From contig CM043960.1 of the NCBI GenBank assembly GCA_014529385.2, positions 79,716,832 through 79,780,831 of the forward strand: a DNA stretch of 64,000 nt, in the 5' to 3' direction. The notes under the pieces are model-generated. The model ran no database searches, was not told the DNA's origin, and was given only the letters and a program-made list of their open reading frames with translations. Below, one piece after another: positions 23,350 through 33,834 of this stretch (position 1 is its first letter; every line of letters starts with the position of its first letter). The translations under genes and the position numbers were made by a program. The stretch comes from Adiantum capillus-veneris (lineage: Eukaryota > Streptophyta > Polypodiopsida > Polypodiales > Pteridaceae).

Positions 23350-24044
23350 ATGGCCAATCAAGACGAAGACTTCTTTCACTATTTTAGGATAACCATGGGT
23401 TCCCCTTCTAGGAATCCTTTTGGGGGCTCCAGTCCCTATGAACACTCCACTCCTTATCCTCCTCCTTGTTTGGTCCCTATGGATCCCCAGATAGCCTCAT
23501 TATTGCGCATGAGCCAAGAGTATGAACAAGATTTTCAAGGGATATTCTCTTCATAGATGCCACATCAGTCATCCCGGTATCGGATTTTCTTCTCACCCTC
23601 GCCCATGCCCTCGCAAACCCCCACTACCTTTCCTTCACCATTTCCGTCAGCACCCCCCACTACACTTCCTTGACCCTTTCCCTTGGTCCTCGCTACTACA
23701 TTTCCTTCACCATTTCCCTTGGCACCCTCTTCTACAATTCCCTCGTATCAACCCTCCCCGCTTCAACCATCAAGCCAGCCTATCCCTTGTGGTCGTCGAT
23801 CTTGTTTAGGGCAGAGTGAGCGACGTAGTTCACGTGGCTCTGGGGGCCGACGAGAGTCCAGTGACATCCAGCAGAGACGAGGACGGGGGGAGGTTCTTGT
23901 TTTGATGCTTGCTTTGGAGGAGGTGGGGGAGGATCATCCAGTGACTTTCTAGATCCAAGACACAGTTCTGATGTGGATGTTCTAGATGCCAATGATGATG
24001 GCCTATACTATAGTTTTCATCGAGGATGGAGCCCCAAACCTTAG
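23350..24044 (+). pseudogene. Acidic/Pro/Gly-rich protein relic, first exon-like
   Basis: An ATG at 23350 begins MANQDEDFFHYFRITMG. The frame is Pro-rich (FPSPFPSAPPTTLP, repeated) and then Arg/Gly-rich, with stops at 23554-23556 and about 23671. After a frame change near 23880 it reads CFDACFGGGGGGSSSDFLD and DANDDGLYYSFHRGWSPKP, closing at TAG 24042. The layout of M-A-acidic start, Pro-rich middle, RRGG and Cys/Gly-rich end matches the fragment at 31047-31377 on the other strand, so the two look like distant relatives. The latter lies beside a CACTA transposase, so this may be an accessory gene of such an element. Function unknown. Confidence 0.45.
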
Positions 24045-25475
24045 CACAAATAATGGAAAGTGCTTCCACAATCACTTGAAGAGCTTGATCCACTTTACCT
24101 ACTATAATGGAATTGCGCTATTAACTTGAGAGTAGCGGAAATTACAAAGAGTACTTTTGTGAAATTACTTTGTGAGCATAGCGGGTGAACATAATTGATG
24201 GTAGCAACATAAATATAGCATTTAGTTAACTAGGCATGAACAATACTTTCGCAAGAGAGATAATATAGAGGACCGGATTTATGTGGAGCCGGTTCCCCCT
24301 CCAATATGCATTTGTATTATGATTTATCCCATCAAGAGAGACTTGTTACAATACAATCTTTGTGTTCCTTGTGACCTAGGTGATGCAACAAAGATGGAAA
24401 GCTTCATGCATCATGAGCATAACATAAACTTTTTGGAAAGCATTAACTATCCCAAGCCTCAGTCGCAAGACCTCAAACACCTTTGAAGGTGTGAGAGAGG
24501 TAGCAGGGAATGAGGGTAGGGAAGAGGAAGAAGAAACATTTCATAGGAGAAAGAACCATTTACTCAGTGATCATCACTCTTCTTGCTAGCATACAGAATA
24601 GCATAGTAATGAAGATGGAGAAGATGGCAAGCTTAAGCATTGAAGCATGGCTCTTGGTTGGATTTGCACTCCATAGCCAAGAATGTTGGTGTAGGCTCTC
24701 AACCTCTCTACTTGCTTGGAGAAGGAGAGGGAGCTCTTGCACTTTGCACTTCACACAATGAGAGTGTGTGTGAGTGTGTGTGGGAGAGTATACCCATTAA
24801 GCAGGCCCCCTACTTGCTTTGGTCAACCCCCCCTTGTAGCTCATGCTTGAAGCTCGTTGGACCCCTCCAGGCCTACCCAATCACAAGGAAGAGTCATACA
24901 AAGCAACAAGGGTAGCCTTGGGACAAGTGTCTCCCTTTCACCTCTGAGAAAGAGGGCTTGATAAATTCTAAAACAATTAATTAAATCCACTAATTATCAT
25001 AGGACCCCTTGGAAGGCCAGCCAATAGGCTATAGGCACACTATGAGGGTAACCTAGCTAGGGGCTTGACATGTGTCCTACTTGCCCCTTGGGCAAAGGGG
25101 TGCCCTTTGGGAGAGAGAGTCGTCAATCAATCACCCCCCCTTCTTGCATGGCTCACCCCCTCCTTGTAGGGATTCACTTTGACTTTTGTGCCACCTCAAG
25201 CCCCTCAACCTTTGGCCAAGTTTGGACCTTAAGCCCCTTAAGCCCAAGCTTGGCCCTTAAGCCCCTCAAGCTTGGCCTGGGTAGGTTCTCACCTCAAGTA
25301 CAGCCCTAGCATCTCAAGCATGAAAAGCACCGTAGCATCTCAATTATCAAGCACCTCAAGCATCTCAGTCATCAGGCATGTCAAGCACCTTAAGGTTGCT
25401 CCGGGTTCCCACCTCACGCGGTGTGCCAATCGCTGAACTATCTACTGAAAAGAGTGGTGGATGCTCTCTCGGTGG
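24045..25475. other. No supported gene; short low-order repeats
   Basis: No coding motif was found on either strand. 25186-25290 holds several copies of AAGCCCCTCAAG/CTTGGCC text, and 25300-25400 several copies of GCATCTCAAGCA/CAAGCACCT. These are local repeats of unknown origin. The last five bases (GGTGG) are the target duplication of element D. Confidence 0.6.
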
Positions 25476-25667
25476 TGAAGGAGTACGAGCGGAAGTGCGA
25501 CGCGAGAGAGAGTGCGAGAAGAAGAGCACGACGATATGGTGAACTCGCTCTACTGTAATGTGTAGAGCATAGTGAGTTCTTATTAGGTTTTAACAAAAGA
25601 ATATGTGTACATACCTGGCGGCCCGCCCACTTACCTGGGTGACCACATTGGGCTTTATACCCCAACA
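25476..25667 (-). repeat. 3' LTR of element D (192 bp)
   Basis: Identical to 30855-31046 except for three substitutions, with no indels. Very short for a copia LTR. Confidence 0.96.
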
Positions 25668-25680
25668 ACCTCCCACTTAA
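25668..25680 (-). promoter_or_regulatory. Polypurine tract of element D
   Basis: Minus strand TTAAGTGGGAGGT directly before the TGTTGGGG start of the 3' LTR. Confidence 0.8.
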
Positions 25681-25756
25681 AGTCCAATGTGGTACTTTAA
25701 GTGTGAGAGAAGCTACTATACAAGCTAATATACAAGAGATGTAGAGAAGTGATGTA

Positions 25757-28700
25757 CTACCCTACACCTAACTGCTTGCGAAAATGCGCAAAGCTCTCTG
25801 AGGGAAGTCCTTTTGTAAGTAGATCAGCAGGATTTTCTGTGGTGTGAACTTTGACAAGCTGAAGTTGCTTATCCTCGAGCATTTCCCTGATGAAATGATA
25901 CTTCACATACACATGCTTTGTCTTTGAGTGATAAACTAGATTGCGAGCCAATTGTATAGCACTTTGACTATCACAATATAACACAGGCATCTCTTCTTTG
26001 ATTCCCAAATCTGTTACTAGTCGATTAAGCCAAATTGATTCTTTGCATGCCTCTGATGCTGCAACATATTCAGCCTCTGTAGTAGACTGAGTAACACAAT
26101 CTTGTAATCTAGAACGCCATGATACTGCTCCACCAGCCAATGTAAAGACATACCCTGACGTAGACCTTCGGTTGTCTAAGTCACCTGCATAATCTGACTC
26201 TGTAAAACCCTTTACACTTAGCTCCTGACTCCCATAGCATATACGCATAATCTTTGTAGCTTTTAGGTATCTCAATATTCCTTTCACTGCCTCCCAATGT
26301 TTCTTGCCTGGGTTTGACATGTATCGACTTACTACTCCCACTGCAAATGCAATGTCTGGGCGAGTAGCAATCATTGCATACATCAAACTACCCACTGCAG
26401 ACGCATATGGAATCTTATCCATTTCAGCCTGTTCTTCCTCAGACACAGGACAATCTTGTTTGCTAAGTTTCACATATGGTGGCAATGGAACACTCAGTGC
26501 CTTTCCCTTCTCCATATTGAAACGTTGCAAAACCTTGTCAATATACTCTGTTTGAGATAACCAAATCAACTTCTTTGATCTGTCTCTCTCAATGCGCACA
26601 CCAAGTATATGACTTTCCTCACCCATGTCTTTCATGTCAAACGATTTTGCCATCTTTGACTTCAAAGCTGAAATTTCTTCCAAGTGCTTGCCAGCAATCA
26701 ACATGTCATCCACATACAAAATAAGGATCAGCCAACTACCATCCTTAGCCTTCTTTGTATATAGACAGTGATCGAACTCACTACGTTTGTAGCCTTGAGA
26801 AAGCATAAACTTGTGGAATTTATGGTACCATGCCCTCGGTGATTGTTTTAAGCCATAAAGACTCTTTAACAACTGGCATACCCAATCTTCCTTGCCTTTC
26901 TCAACAAACCCTTCTGGTTGCATGTAAATTTCCACATCTAAATCACCATGCAAGAACGTTGTCTTGACATCCATTTGGTGCAACACCAAATCTAATATGG
27001 CAACCAATGCAAGAAAGCATCTCAATGTAGTCATCTTGACCACCGGAGAGAAGACTTCATCAAAGTCAATGCCTTGTTCTTGCTTAAAGCCCTTGGCAAC
27101 AAGCCTTGCTTTGTACTTTGGCTGACTATCATGAGCGGTGATCTTATACCTGTAAACCCATTTACAAGGTAGAGCCTTTTTGCCCTATGGTAATTTAACT
27201 AGCTTCCATGTCTTGTTTTTATGCAGAGCTGTCATCTCTGACTGCATGGCCAATTGCCAATTCCCGGATTCCTTCATTTGCACTGCTTCCTTGTAACATG
27301 AAGGCTCATTGCAATCAGTGAACATGACATAGTTCATAGATGGAACAAACCTATCAGGAGGTTGCGTGATATGTCCAGATCTACGCACAATAGGTGGCTC
27401 AGCCACAATCTGTGGTTCCACTCTATCCTGTCCTTGCTCCTCTTGAGCCCTGACATTTTGTCTTGCACGTGCAGGTCCATCTTCTTGGAAGGCAACTCTT
27501 CTAATCTCCTCAACCCTCTCTGGTTTAGAATGATATTTGGATTCACTAAAGTGAACATCATTGCTGCGGATAACCTTTCTGGATTCGGGATCCCAAAGTC
27601 TGTACCCCATCTCACCAGAATTACCATAGCCTAGAAAGATGCACTTTCTACTCTTTGGCTCAAGTTTGTTCCTAAATTCTTTTGGAACGTGAGTATATGC
27701 CTCACAACCAAAGACTCTGAGATGCTTGTATGAGGGCATTTTGCCTGACCATACCATCTCTGGCATTGAATCCTTCTGCAAAACCTTGCTAGGAGATCTA
27801 TTTACAAGATGAACAGTTGTTGATACAGCTTCAGTCCAAAACCCATTTGGCAGTTGTGCATTAGACAACATACTTCTGACCTTCTCTTGTATGGTCCTAG
27901 TCATCCTCTCAGCAACACCATTTTGAGGAGGATTGTAAGGAGCAGTAAGTTCACGTTTTATACCTTTTGACTCACAAAAGTCCTAAAAGGCCTTTGAAAC
28001 ATACTCTCCACCATTGTCAATGCGTAAGCATTTAAGCTTCTTGCCACTCTGATTCTCCACAAGTGTCACAAACGTTTTGAAAACACTAAACGCTTCATCC
28101 TTGTGCTTGAGAAAGTAAACCCATACTTTCCTCGAGTAATCATCTATAAATCTCATAAAGTAAGAAGCTCCCCCTAGAGATAGGTTAGGCATAGGTCCAC
28201 ACAAATCACTACGAACAAGTGCCAACTGTGTATCTCTTCTACTGCTTCTATGCTTATGTGGCTACTGTGTTTGCTTACCATACAGACAATGTTCACAGAA
28301 TTCAAAATCATTAAATGAAAAGCCAGGCAAATAACCAGAACGAGACAAGATTTCCATTCCCTTCTTGGACATATGTCCTAATCGGCTATGCCACAAAGAA
28401 ACGTTCCGCTGCTCGGTTACATTGATTACATTTTTAGAGACATTTTATACATAAATCATGTAAAGTCATCCAGACTTTACTCCATGTGCTACTGTCATAG
28501 AACCCTTGGATATCTTCCACATGTTCTGTTTAAAAGTGATGACGTAGCCAGCATCATCAAGTAAACCTGTGTTGATCAAGCTCTTTGTAATTGCGGGAAC
28601 ATGTCTCACATTCTTCAGCGTGAAAGAAGAGCCATTCTAAAACTTCAATTGAACATCTCCAACACCTAAGATCTCACATGTTTGCCCATTGCCTAGCCGA

Positions 28701-29728
28701 ACATGATCTTTAGTGGTCACATAAGAGGTAAACCACTCCTTGTTTGGAGACACATGAAGTGATGCCCCTGAGTCTATAATCCAGTCACTCAGTGCATTTC
28801 CATCAGATGCTGTAAGAAGAGCTGACTCCATTGTATTCTTCAAGAAGTAGATGTCTCCTAACACTAGACTGTCATCCTCTGCAACAGTGTTTGTCACATT
28901 TATTTCTTGAATCTTCACTGAGGACTTGTTCTTCTCACCATGGTCTTCAGCTTTCTCTTTGCCTTTTTCTGCTTTCCATTCTCTGCAGTCTCTTTTTATG
29001 TGACCCTTCTTGCCACAATGGTAGCATTCTATGTCACTCTTGCCTTTAGCACTGCGGGACTTGCTACGAGACTGATTCCTCTTTCCACCTTTGTACTTTT
29101 CTTTGGTCCTTCCCCTGACAACTAAGGCTGTTCCTTTGCCTTTGTCCATTGTCTTTCTATTGGTTTCTTCAGTAAGCAGACTTCCTTCTACTCCTGCTAT
29201 GTTCAAACCATCTGGAGGTGCAGAATTACTCAAAGCTGTACGAAAAGTGTCCCAACTTTCCGGCAATGTGATCAACAGGAACATAGCTCTAACAGGTTCA
29301 TCAAACTTGACACCTTGAGCTGACAACTGACTATAGATTGTGTTGAATTCATTCAGATGATTGGACATAGGTGTCCCTTCTTTCATCTTCAAGTCAACAA
29401 GCTTCTTAAGCCAGTATACCTGTGAAGCTGCACTCTGCTTCTCATAAAGATCACTCAGCTTTAACCATGCTGTATAAGCCGACATCTCGTCTGCTACATT
29501 GAAGTAAACGCTTTCTGCCAAAGTCAGCATAATGGTAGAAAGTGCCATTTCATCCATTTCGCTCCATTCATCTTCGTCCATATCTTCTGGTTTTATCCCC
29601 TTGAGCTTTATAGGTTTTATCTGGTTCTTTTGTACCAACACGTGCCAAATCTGCTTCTTCCACAATGGGAAATTGGTTCCATCCAGCTTCTTGATATTGT
29701 AAAGAGCAGTGTCTTGTGATCTAGCCAT
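25757..29728 (-). pseudogene. gag-pol polyprotein of element D, six in-frame stops
   Basis: One minus-strand frame encodes the whole copia polyprotein. Gag is at 29728 onward, with knuckle CYHCGKKGHIKRDC (about 28985-29025). Protease has WIIDSGASLHV (about 28750-28785). The integrase zinc region has SLWHSRLGHMSKKGM and CEHCLYGKQ; the core has DLCGPMPNLSLGG, FIDDYSRKVWVYFL and RIDNGGEYVSKAF, and the C-terminal part FGCEAYTHVPKEFRNKLEPK. RT has MDVKTTFLHGDLDVEIYMQP and YVDDMLIAG (YVDD codons 26705-26716). RNase H has YCDSQSAIQLARN. Stops: TAG 28637, TGA 28466, TAA 28445, TAG 28262, TAG 27983, TAG 27185. Reading around each stop suggests Gln (CAG, CAA) or Arg (CGA) codons changed by C-to-T. Without them the frame would be about 1320 codons. 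Confidence 0.95.
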
Positions 29729-30812
29729 AGCTACGCTTCACAGTGGTTTACTTTCCTGGGAAAAATTCGGCAGAGTTTCCCCTGTAAACTGACCTCTGAA
29801 CCAATATCAACCTGTCAAATGAACCAAGAAAGCTTCATATTCTGCATAAATTTCGGCAGAGTCTCCTTTGTAAAATGGCTCTGGTGTACTCAAAAAACAG
29901 ACCAAAAAACAGCTCAAAAAACACTGTCTCTCTGACACTGTAAGCTGCGGGTAAACCTGTCCTGCACCTGTACTGTCTCTCACTGTCCTGTCACTGTCCT
30001 ATAAACATAGACTGCGACAATGCCTCAACGGCAGTAAAGCAAAGATGAAATCCCAACTGTCTAACTCACAGTCAATACATCCTAGCTGCCTATCTAAGGG
30101 TGCTCGAGGGATTGCTCCAAGACCTGTATCACCGAAAGGATCTCAACATTCGAGAACCCCCCAGCTCAATAAAACCTCACTCCACCCTCAACAACGGCTG
30201 CAGTAAATCTGACAGTACATAGACTTCCCACAAAGTCATACATCCACAAATTTCCCACTGTATGTTATAACCGCTGCGGCGGTTGTTTGTTGCGTGACTC
30301 ACAGCCAGCAAACCCTCAACAAACATACATCATCTCTGACAATACATCCCATGTGGAAGTACCTGCAATGTCAGGATGAAATCTGGAATATCAAGCAGCA
30401 AACACAAGCTACCTGATGAACTAGTGGATGTCGCCTACAATCTGTGTGTAGATGCGCCCGTGTCGTATGTGACACGCCTCCAAGAACTGTGAGCCATCCT
30501 TGGATGTGTAGACAACCACAAATCAGCACTCTGGGAGTGTCGATATCCTCAACACCTGCAGTCGTAGGCCGAAAACCCCAAATTTGCAGAATCGGATCTG
30601 CACCCGTCGAGACCACGTAGTCGAAAATGGCCTGCACAGACCTTTGTCGAAGCCGAACTGTGGCCGAGATGACCTCAGAATAAAATTCTGAGAACACCTA
30701 GCCCTTCGGGCTTCCCCACAGGATTTGGGGCCGTGTCTTTGCCTGTCGAATTTCACTCCAATCTGAGGTGGTGACTCTAGCCTCCTGCTGTGCCGCCCCG
30801 AGCCTCAACCTG
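29729..30812 (-). other. 1.1-kb untranslated leader of element D
   Basis: It lies between the primer site and the gag ATG. No conserved coding motif was seen. The length is long for a copia leader and could hold packaging or dimerisation signals, but none can be shown. Confidence 0.6.
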
Positions 30813-30852
30813 GCTCTGATACCAGTTGAAGGAGATCTGAGCTCTAATACCA
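30813..30852 (-). promoter_or_regulatory. Duplicated primer-binding site of element D
   Basis: Reading minus from the 5' LTR end (CTCCTTCA), AC and TGGTATTAGAGC follow (30841-30852). After six bases the unit repeats as CTCCTTCA, AC, TGGTATCAGAGC (30813-30824). The inner copy is a perfect initiator-Met site; the outer one, next to the LTR, has one mismatch. The duplicated block includes the last eight LTR bases. Confidence 0.85.
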
Positions 30853-30854
30853 GT

Positions 30855-31046
30855 TGAAGGAGTACGAGCGAAAGTGCAACGCGAGAGAGAGTGCGAGAAG
30901 AAGAGCACGACGATATGGTGAACTCGCACTACTGTAATGTGTAGAGCATAGTGAGTTCTTATTAGGTTTTAACAAAAGAATATGTGTACATACCTGGCGG
31001 CCCGCCCACTTACCTGGGTGACCACATTGGGCTTTATACCCCAACA
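30855..31046 (-). repeat. 5' LTR of element D (192 bp)
   Basis: See the 3' LTR. Followed on the plus strand by the GGTGG target duplication at 31047-31051. Confidence 0.96.
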
Positions 31047-31377
31047 GGTGGTGTGGACGCATCGGTAGAACCGCTACCACAACAACCATAACCTCCAGAA
31101 TGACATCCACCTCGTCTTGAATATGAACCACTCGTTGGTGTAGGGGGGGCACACTCGACTGAGGTGTGGGGCCGGTCGGTATAGGGGGCACACTAGTCCT
31201 ATGAATAGGGGCAGGTGTTGTAGGTCTAAAGGAACCAGCTGCCCAAAGGTTTTGTGCATACCTAATCTGCTCTAGTGTGAAATGTGTCAAAAATGATCCC
31301 ATCTGCTTGGGTGACATGCCGACCGGAGTGACACGAAAACTAAAACTAGGAGAGTATGTATCGTCGTCATCGGCCAT
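31047..31377 (-). pseudogene. Acidic/Pro/Gly-rich gene fragment cut by element D
   Basis: The minus-strand start at 31377 reads MADDDDTYSPSFSFRVTPVG, then FLTHFTLEQIRYAQNLWAAG and a Pro/Thr-rich stretch. With a frame change near 31150, SYSRRGGCHSGGYGCCGSGS leads into the target site of element D; past the copia the text reads PPREHPPLFSVDSSAIG. It lies about 160 bp downstream of the TNP2-like transposase end, in the same direction, so it could be a second gene of that CACTA element. Its layout parallels 23350-24044. No domain recognised. Confidence 0.45.
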
Positions 31378-31539
31378 GGCTATAGATACACAAATAACGC
31401 AGATACAATATGCTAGTTTACAAAAGAAATGCTTAAGCAATGCAAATAACAAGAAAAGAAGTTGCAACACAACTCAATGAATCTATCCAGTAGTGTAGAC
31501 TAATAAAAAGATTTTTACAAAAGAGTTCCTAGCAAAAAT

Positions 31540-33794
31540 CAGTAGTTAATCTCTCATCTTCTATGAGAGCTAAAGAACCAAAGATGTCTATCTCAATTTG
31601 TACTTCTTCATCTTCATCATCAAACTCTACTTCTTTTCGCTCTCCGCATCAACTTCAGTATTCGAAATGTCATATTTCAAACAATTCTTTATGGAAATTG
31701 GTAAGATAAACTATAAAATTTTGTGCCAATTGTGGGACTTAAGACCACTAAGATTGTCATCTCTCATAAAAGCCATTTTCAAACATCGCATACACCCTGT
31801 GGGAATCTTGAATGAAGATGTAGTCTTCTTCACTTGTTTCTCTTCTACACAACTCAAAACCCACGAACCTTTTGGTATAGCAAACTTTCCATTGGGTTTA
31901 AGTTGAGGCCACATCTCTAGCATTTGACCCATAGCCTATAGGTCATCTCTTTGGGCCTTGCTCTCCTATTTTCCAATGATGGTTTTCCATATGATCTCTC
32001 CCACATTCTTGAAGATGTGCATTGGGTTGAGCAAATGATTAATCAGCAGGTCACTCCAGTATGAGAGTTCATGGAAAATAGAAAGTCTTTTCATTCCGGG
32101 TGGCATGAAATCTCTCCTCTCCAGCCACATGTTTTTCCTATCGCTCACTTTCAGTGGATGCATGTCATGTTTGCATATGTTTGGTCCATATAAATCATGT
32201 CCTTCATGCAAAAATCTACCATGCTCGTTGTACACTGTCTTATTCAAATGATCAGAGCGGCAAAATCCAAGTCGAGGACCACATTTTGGACATGCATGAT
32301 TGCTTAGGTAACTCAAGCAAGAAAGATCATAAAATTAAAATATAAAAACGTTGGCATAGCCAAGAATAACATGTATGTGAGGGTTTCAAAGGAACTTACA
32401 TGAGCACTCACTTAAGTCTGGCCAATCATGCATGGTCCCCCATGAGAATGCCTTACACATGTACATTTTGTCGTTTGATTAGATAGGACATATCAACCAC
32501 ATCGATCCCTGTCTACAAGATTTGGAGCTCTTCTATAAGTGGTGCCAGACAAACATCCACGTTCTTTACTTTGTACTTTTTTGGGACGATCAGTGACAAC
32601 AACAAATAGCCCTTCTTGATAGCTAGCCATGGCGGAAGATTATAATTAACCAAGCAAATAGGCTACGTGCTCCATGACGAACTCGGTAATCCAAATGGGT
32701 TTACTATGTCCATTGCCAGACCAAAGCGGATACATCAAGGCTTGTCCTTACATGTAGGCCAACTTTCCTCTATGTTCTTCCATGCACAAGAGTCAGCAAG
32801 TACCCATATCACATCATTTTTCAATCTAGTATTTGAGTGCCATGTCATCACAGCAGCTATGGACTTGCACCTGAACATGCTCTTTATTCTTGGAATGATA
32901 GGAAAGTGTTGAAGGACCTTTGTAAGGATAAATTTTTCTTGTGTGTCCTCTCTATACCTATTTGATCCACAATTGGAACATTGTTCCAAATTTTCATACT
33001 CATTGCAAAAGAGTATACAATCATTAGGGTATGCGTGTATTTTGTGATAATCCAAGCCCAAGTTAGTAAGAAGATTTTTAGCGGCTGGACAGGTAGGGGG
33101 CATGTGATTGCCTTCCGACAAGATTTTCTCGTTGAGCAACCTGTCGTTACATCAACAAGTCAACCCCTTGATCATATTATTGAACTGTAATTTGCACTTT
33201 GGCCTGCTTAGAATACAATGTATTTACGTGAAAAGCTCTGCAATGGAGGCGTCAGACTACCCGTAGACAGACTGTAAATTAATCATTACCAAAGCGGTAC
33301 AGAGAACTGAGATTTTTGTGCCATTGTAAAGTGGCATATGTGCAAGAGTTTGCATCATCTCGCCCTCTTTATCATTGCTATCATGCCATCGATATGGACG
33401 GGATGACTGAGATTGGTTCGTTTTTATTTCCTTGAATGTTGTCATCTTCTATGTTTTCAATGATGGGATCCATGTCAAAGAACGCATCTAACATCCGTTC
33501 CATCTCTACTTCTTGAAATGTGGAATCAAGTATCGGTTGGGTTGACTCAGTCCATGACTCTTCGTTCAAAAATTGTCTACTCTGGGATGAAGTTGGAGCA
33601 ATATCTACTTGCGAAGTTGATCTACTTCCTTCGGATCCATGAGATCGATAATGCAGGTCTTGTAGTTGCTCTATGGGAAAGAGATCGTTATTGCGTATGT
33701 GTTGGTCACAGATTTTTTGTTTTTTTTTGAAAGATCTGATGCTTGCAATGCGCACAAGGACACGCCATCCTATCGTCCATACTTTATCTACCAA
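31540..33794 (-). pseudogene. CACTA (En/Spm) TNP2-like transposase, decayed
   Basis: TNP2/TNPD-type transposases cut CACTA transposons. Minus-strand text shows the family signatures in order: PLYNGTKISVLCTALVMINL (about 33260-33330), CPAAKNLLTNLGLDYHKIHA and YPNDCILFCNEYENLEQCSN (33090-32960), KVLQHFPIIPRIKSMF (about 32900), MTWHSNTRLKNDV and ADSCAWKNIEESWPTC (about 32850-32740), then FGLAMDIVNPFG, LVNYNLPPWLAIKKGYLLLS, HACPKCGPRLGF (about 32300), LLINHLLNPMHIFKNVGE (about 32010) and LSGLKSHNWHKIL (31711-31760). Stops and frame changes, perhaps also unrecognised introns, separate the blocks. The upstream part (33381-33794) has an acidic segment and no clear domain. Element ends were not located with certainty. 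Confidence 0.82.
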
Positions 33795-33834
33795 TGATGC
33801 AACAAATAATTAAATCGCTCTTGTTATAAGTATA

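Larger units (their letters stand above)
25476..31046 (-). mobile_element. Element D: Ty1/copia retrotransposon, complete but inactivated
   Basis: A 5571-bp insertion with 192-bp LTRs differing at three sites. The LTRs start TGAAGGAGTACGAGCG and end TATACCCCAACA on the plus strand, flanked by GGTGG at 25471-25475 and 31047-31051. Primer site, gag, protease, integrase, RT, RNase H and purine tract appear in copia order on the minus strand. The gag start (MARSQDTALYNIKKLDGTNF) places it in a TNT-like group. The frame has no indel across 4 kb but carries six stop codons. The short, nearly identical LTRs suggest a recent insertion. It landed in the Pro/Gly-rich gene at 31047-31377. Confidence 0.95.

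Noticed and set aside
27362-27634. Antisense open frames within the copia pol and elsewhere (26304-26555, 28831-29318, 17140-17535, 42054-42646).
   Set aside because: They mirror well-supported coding frames on the other strand.
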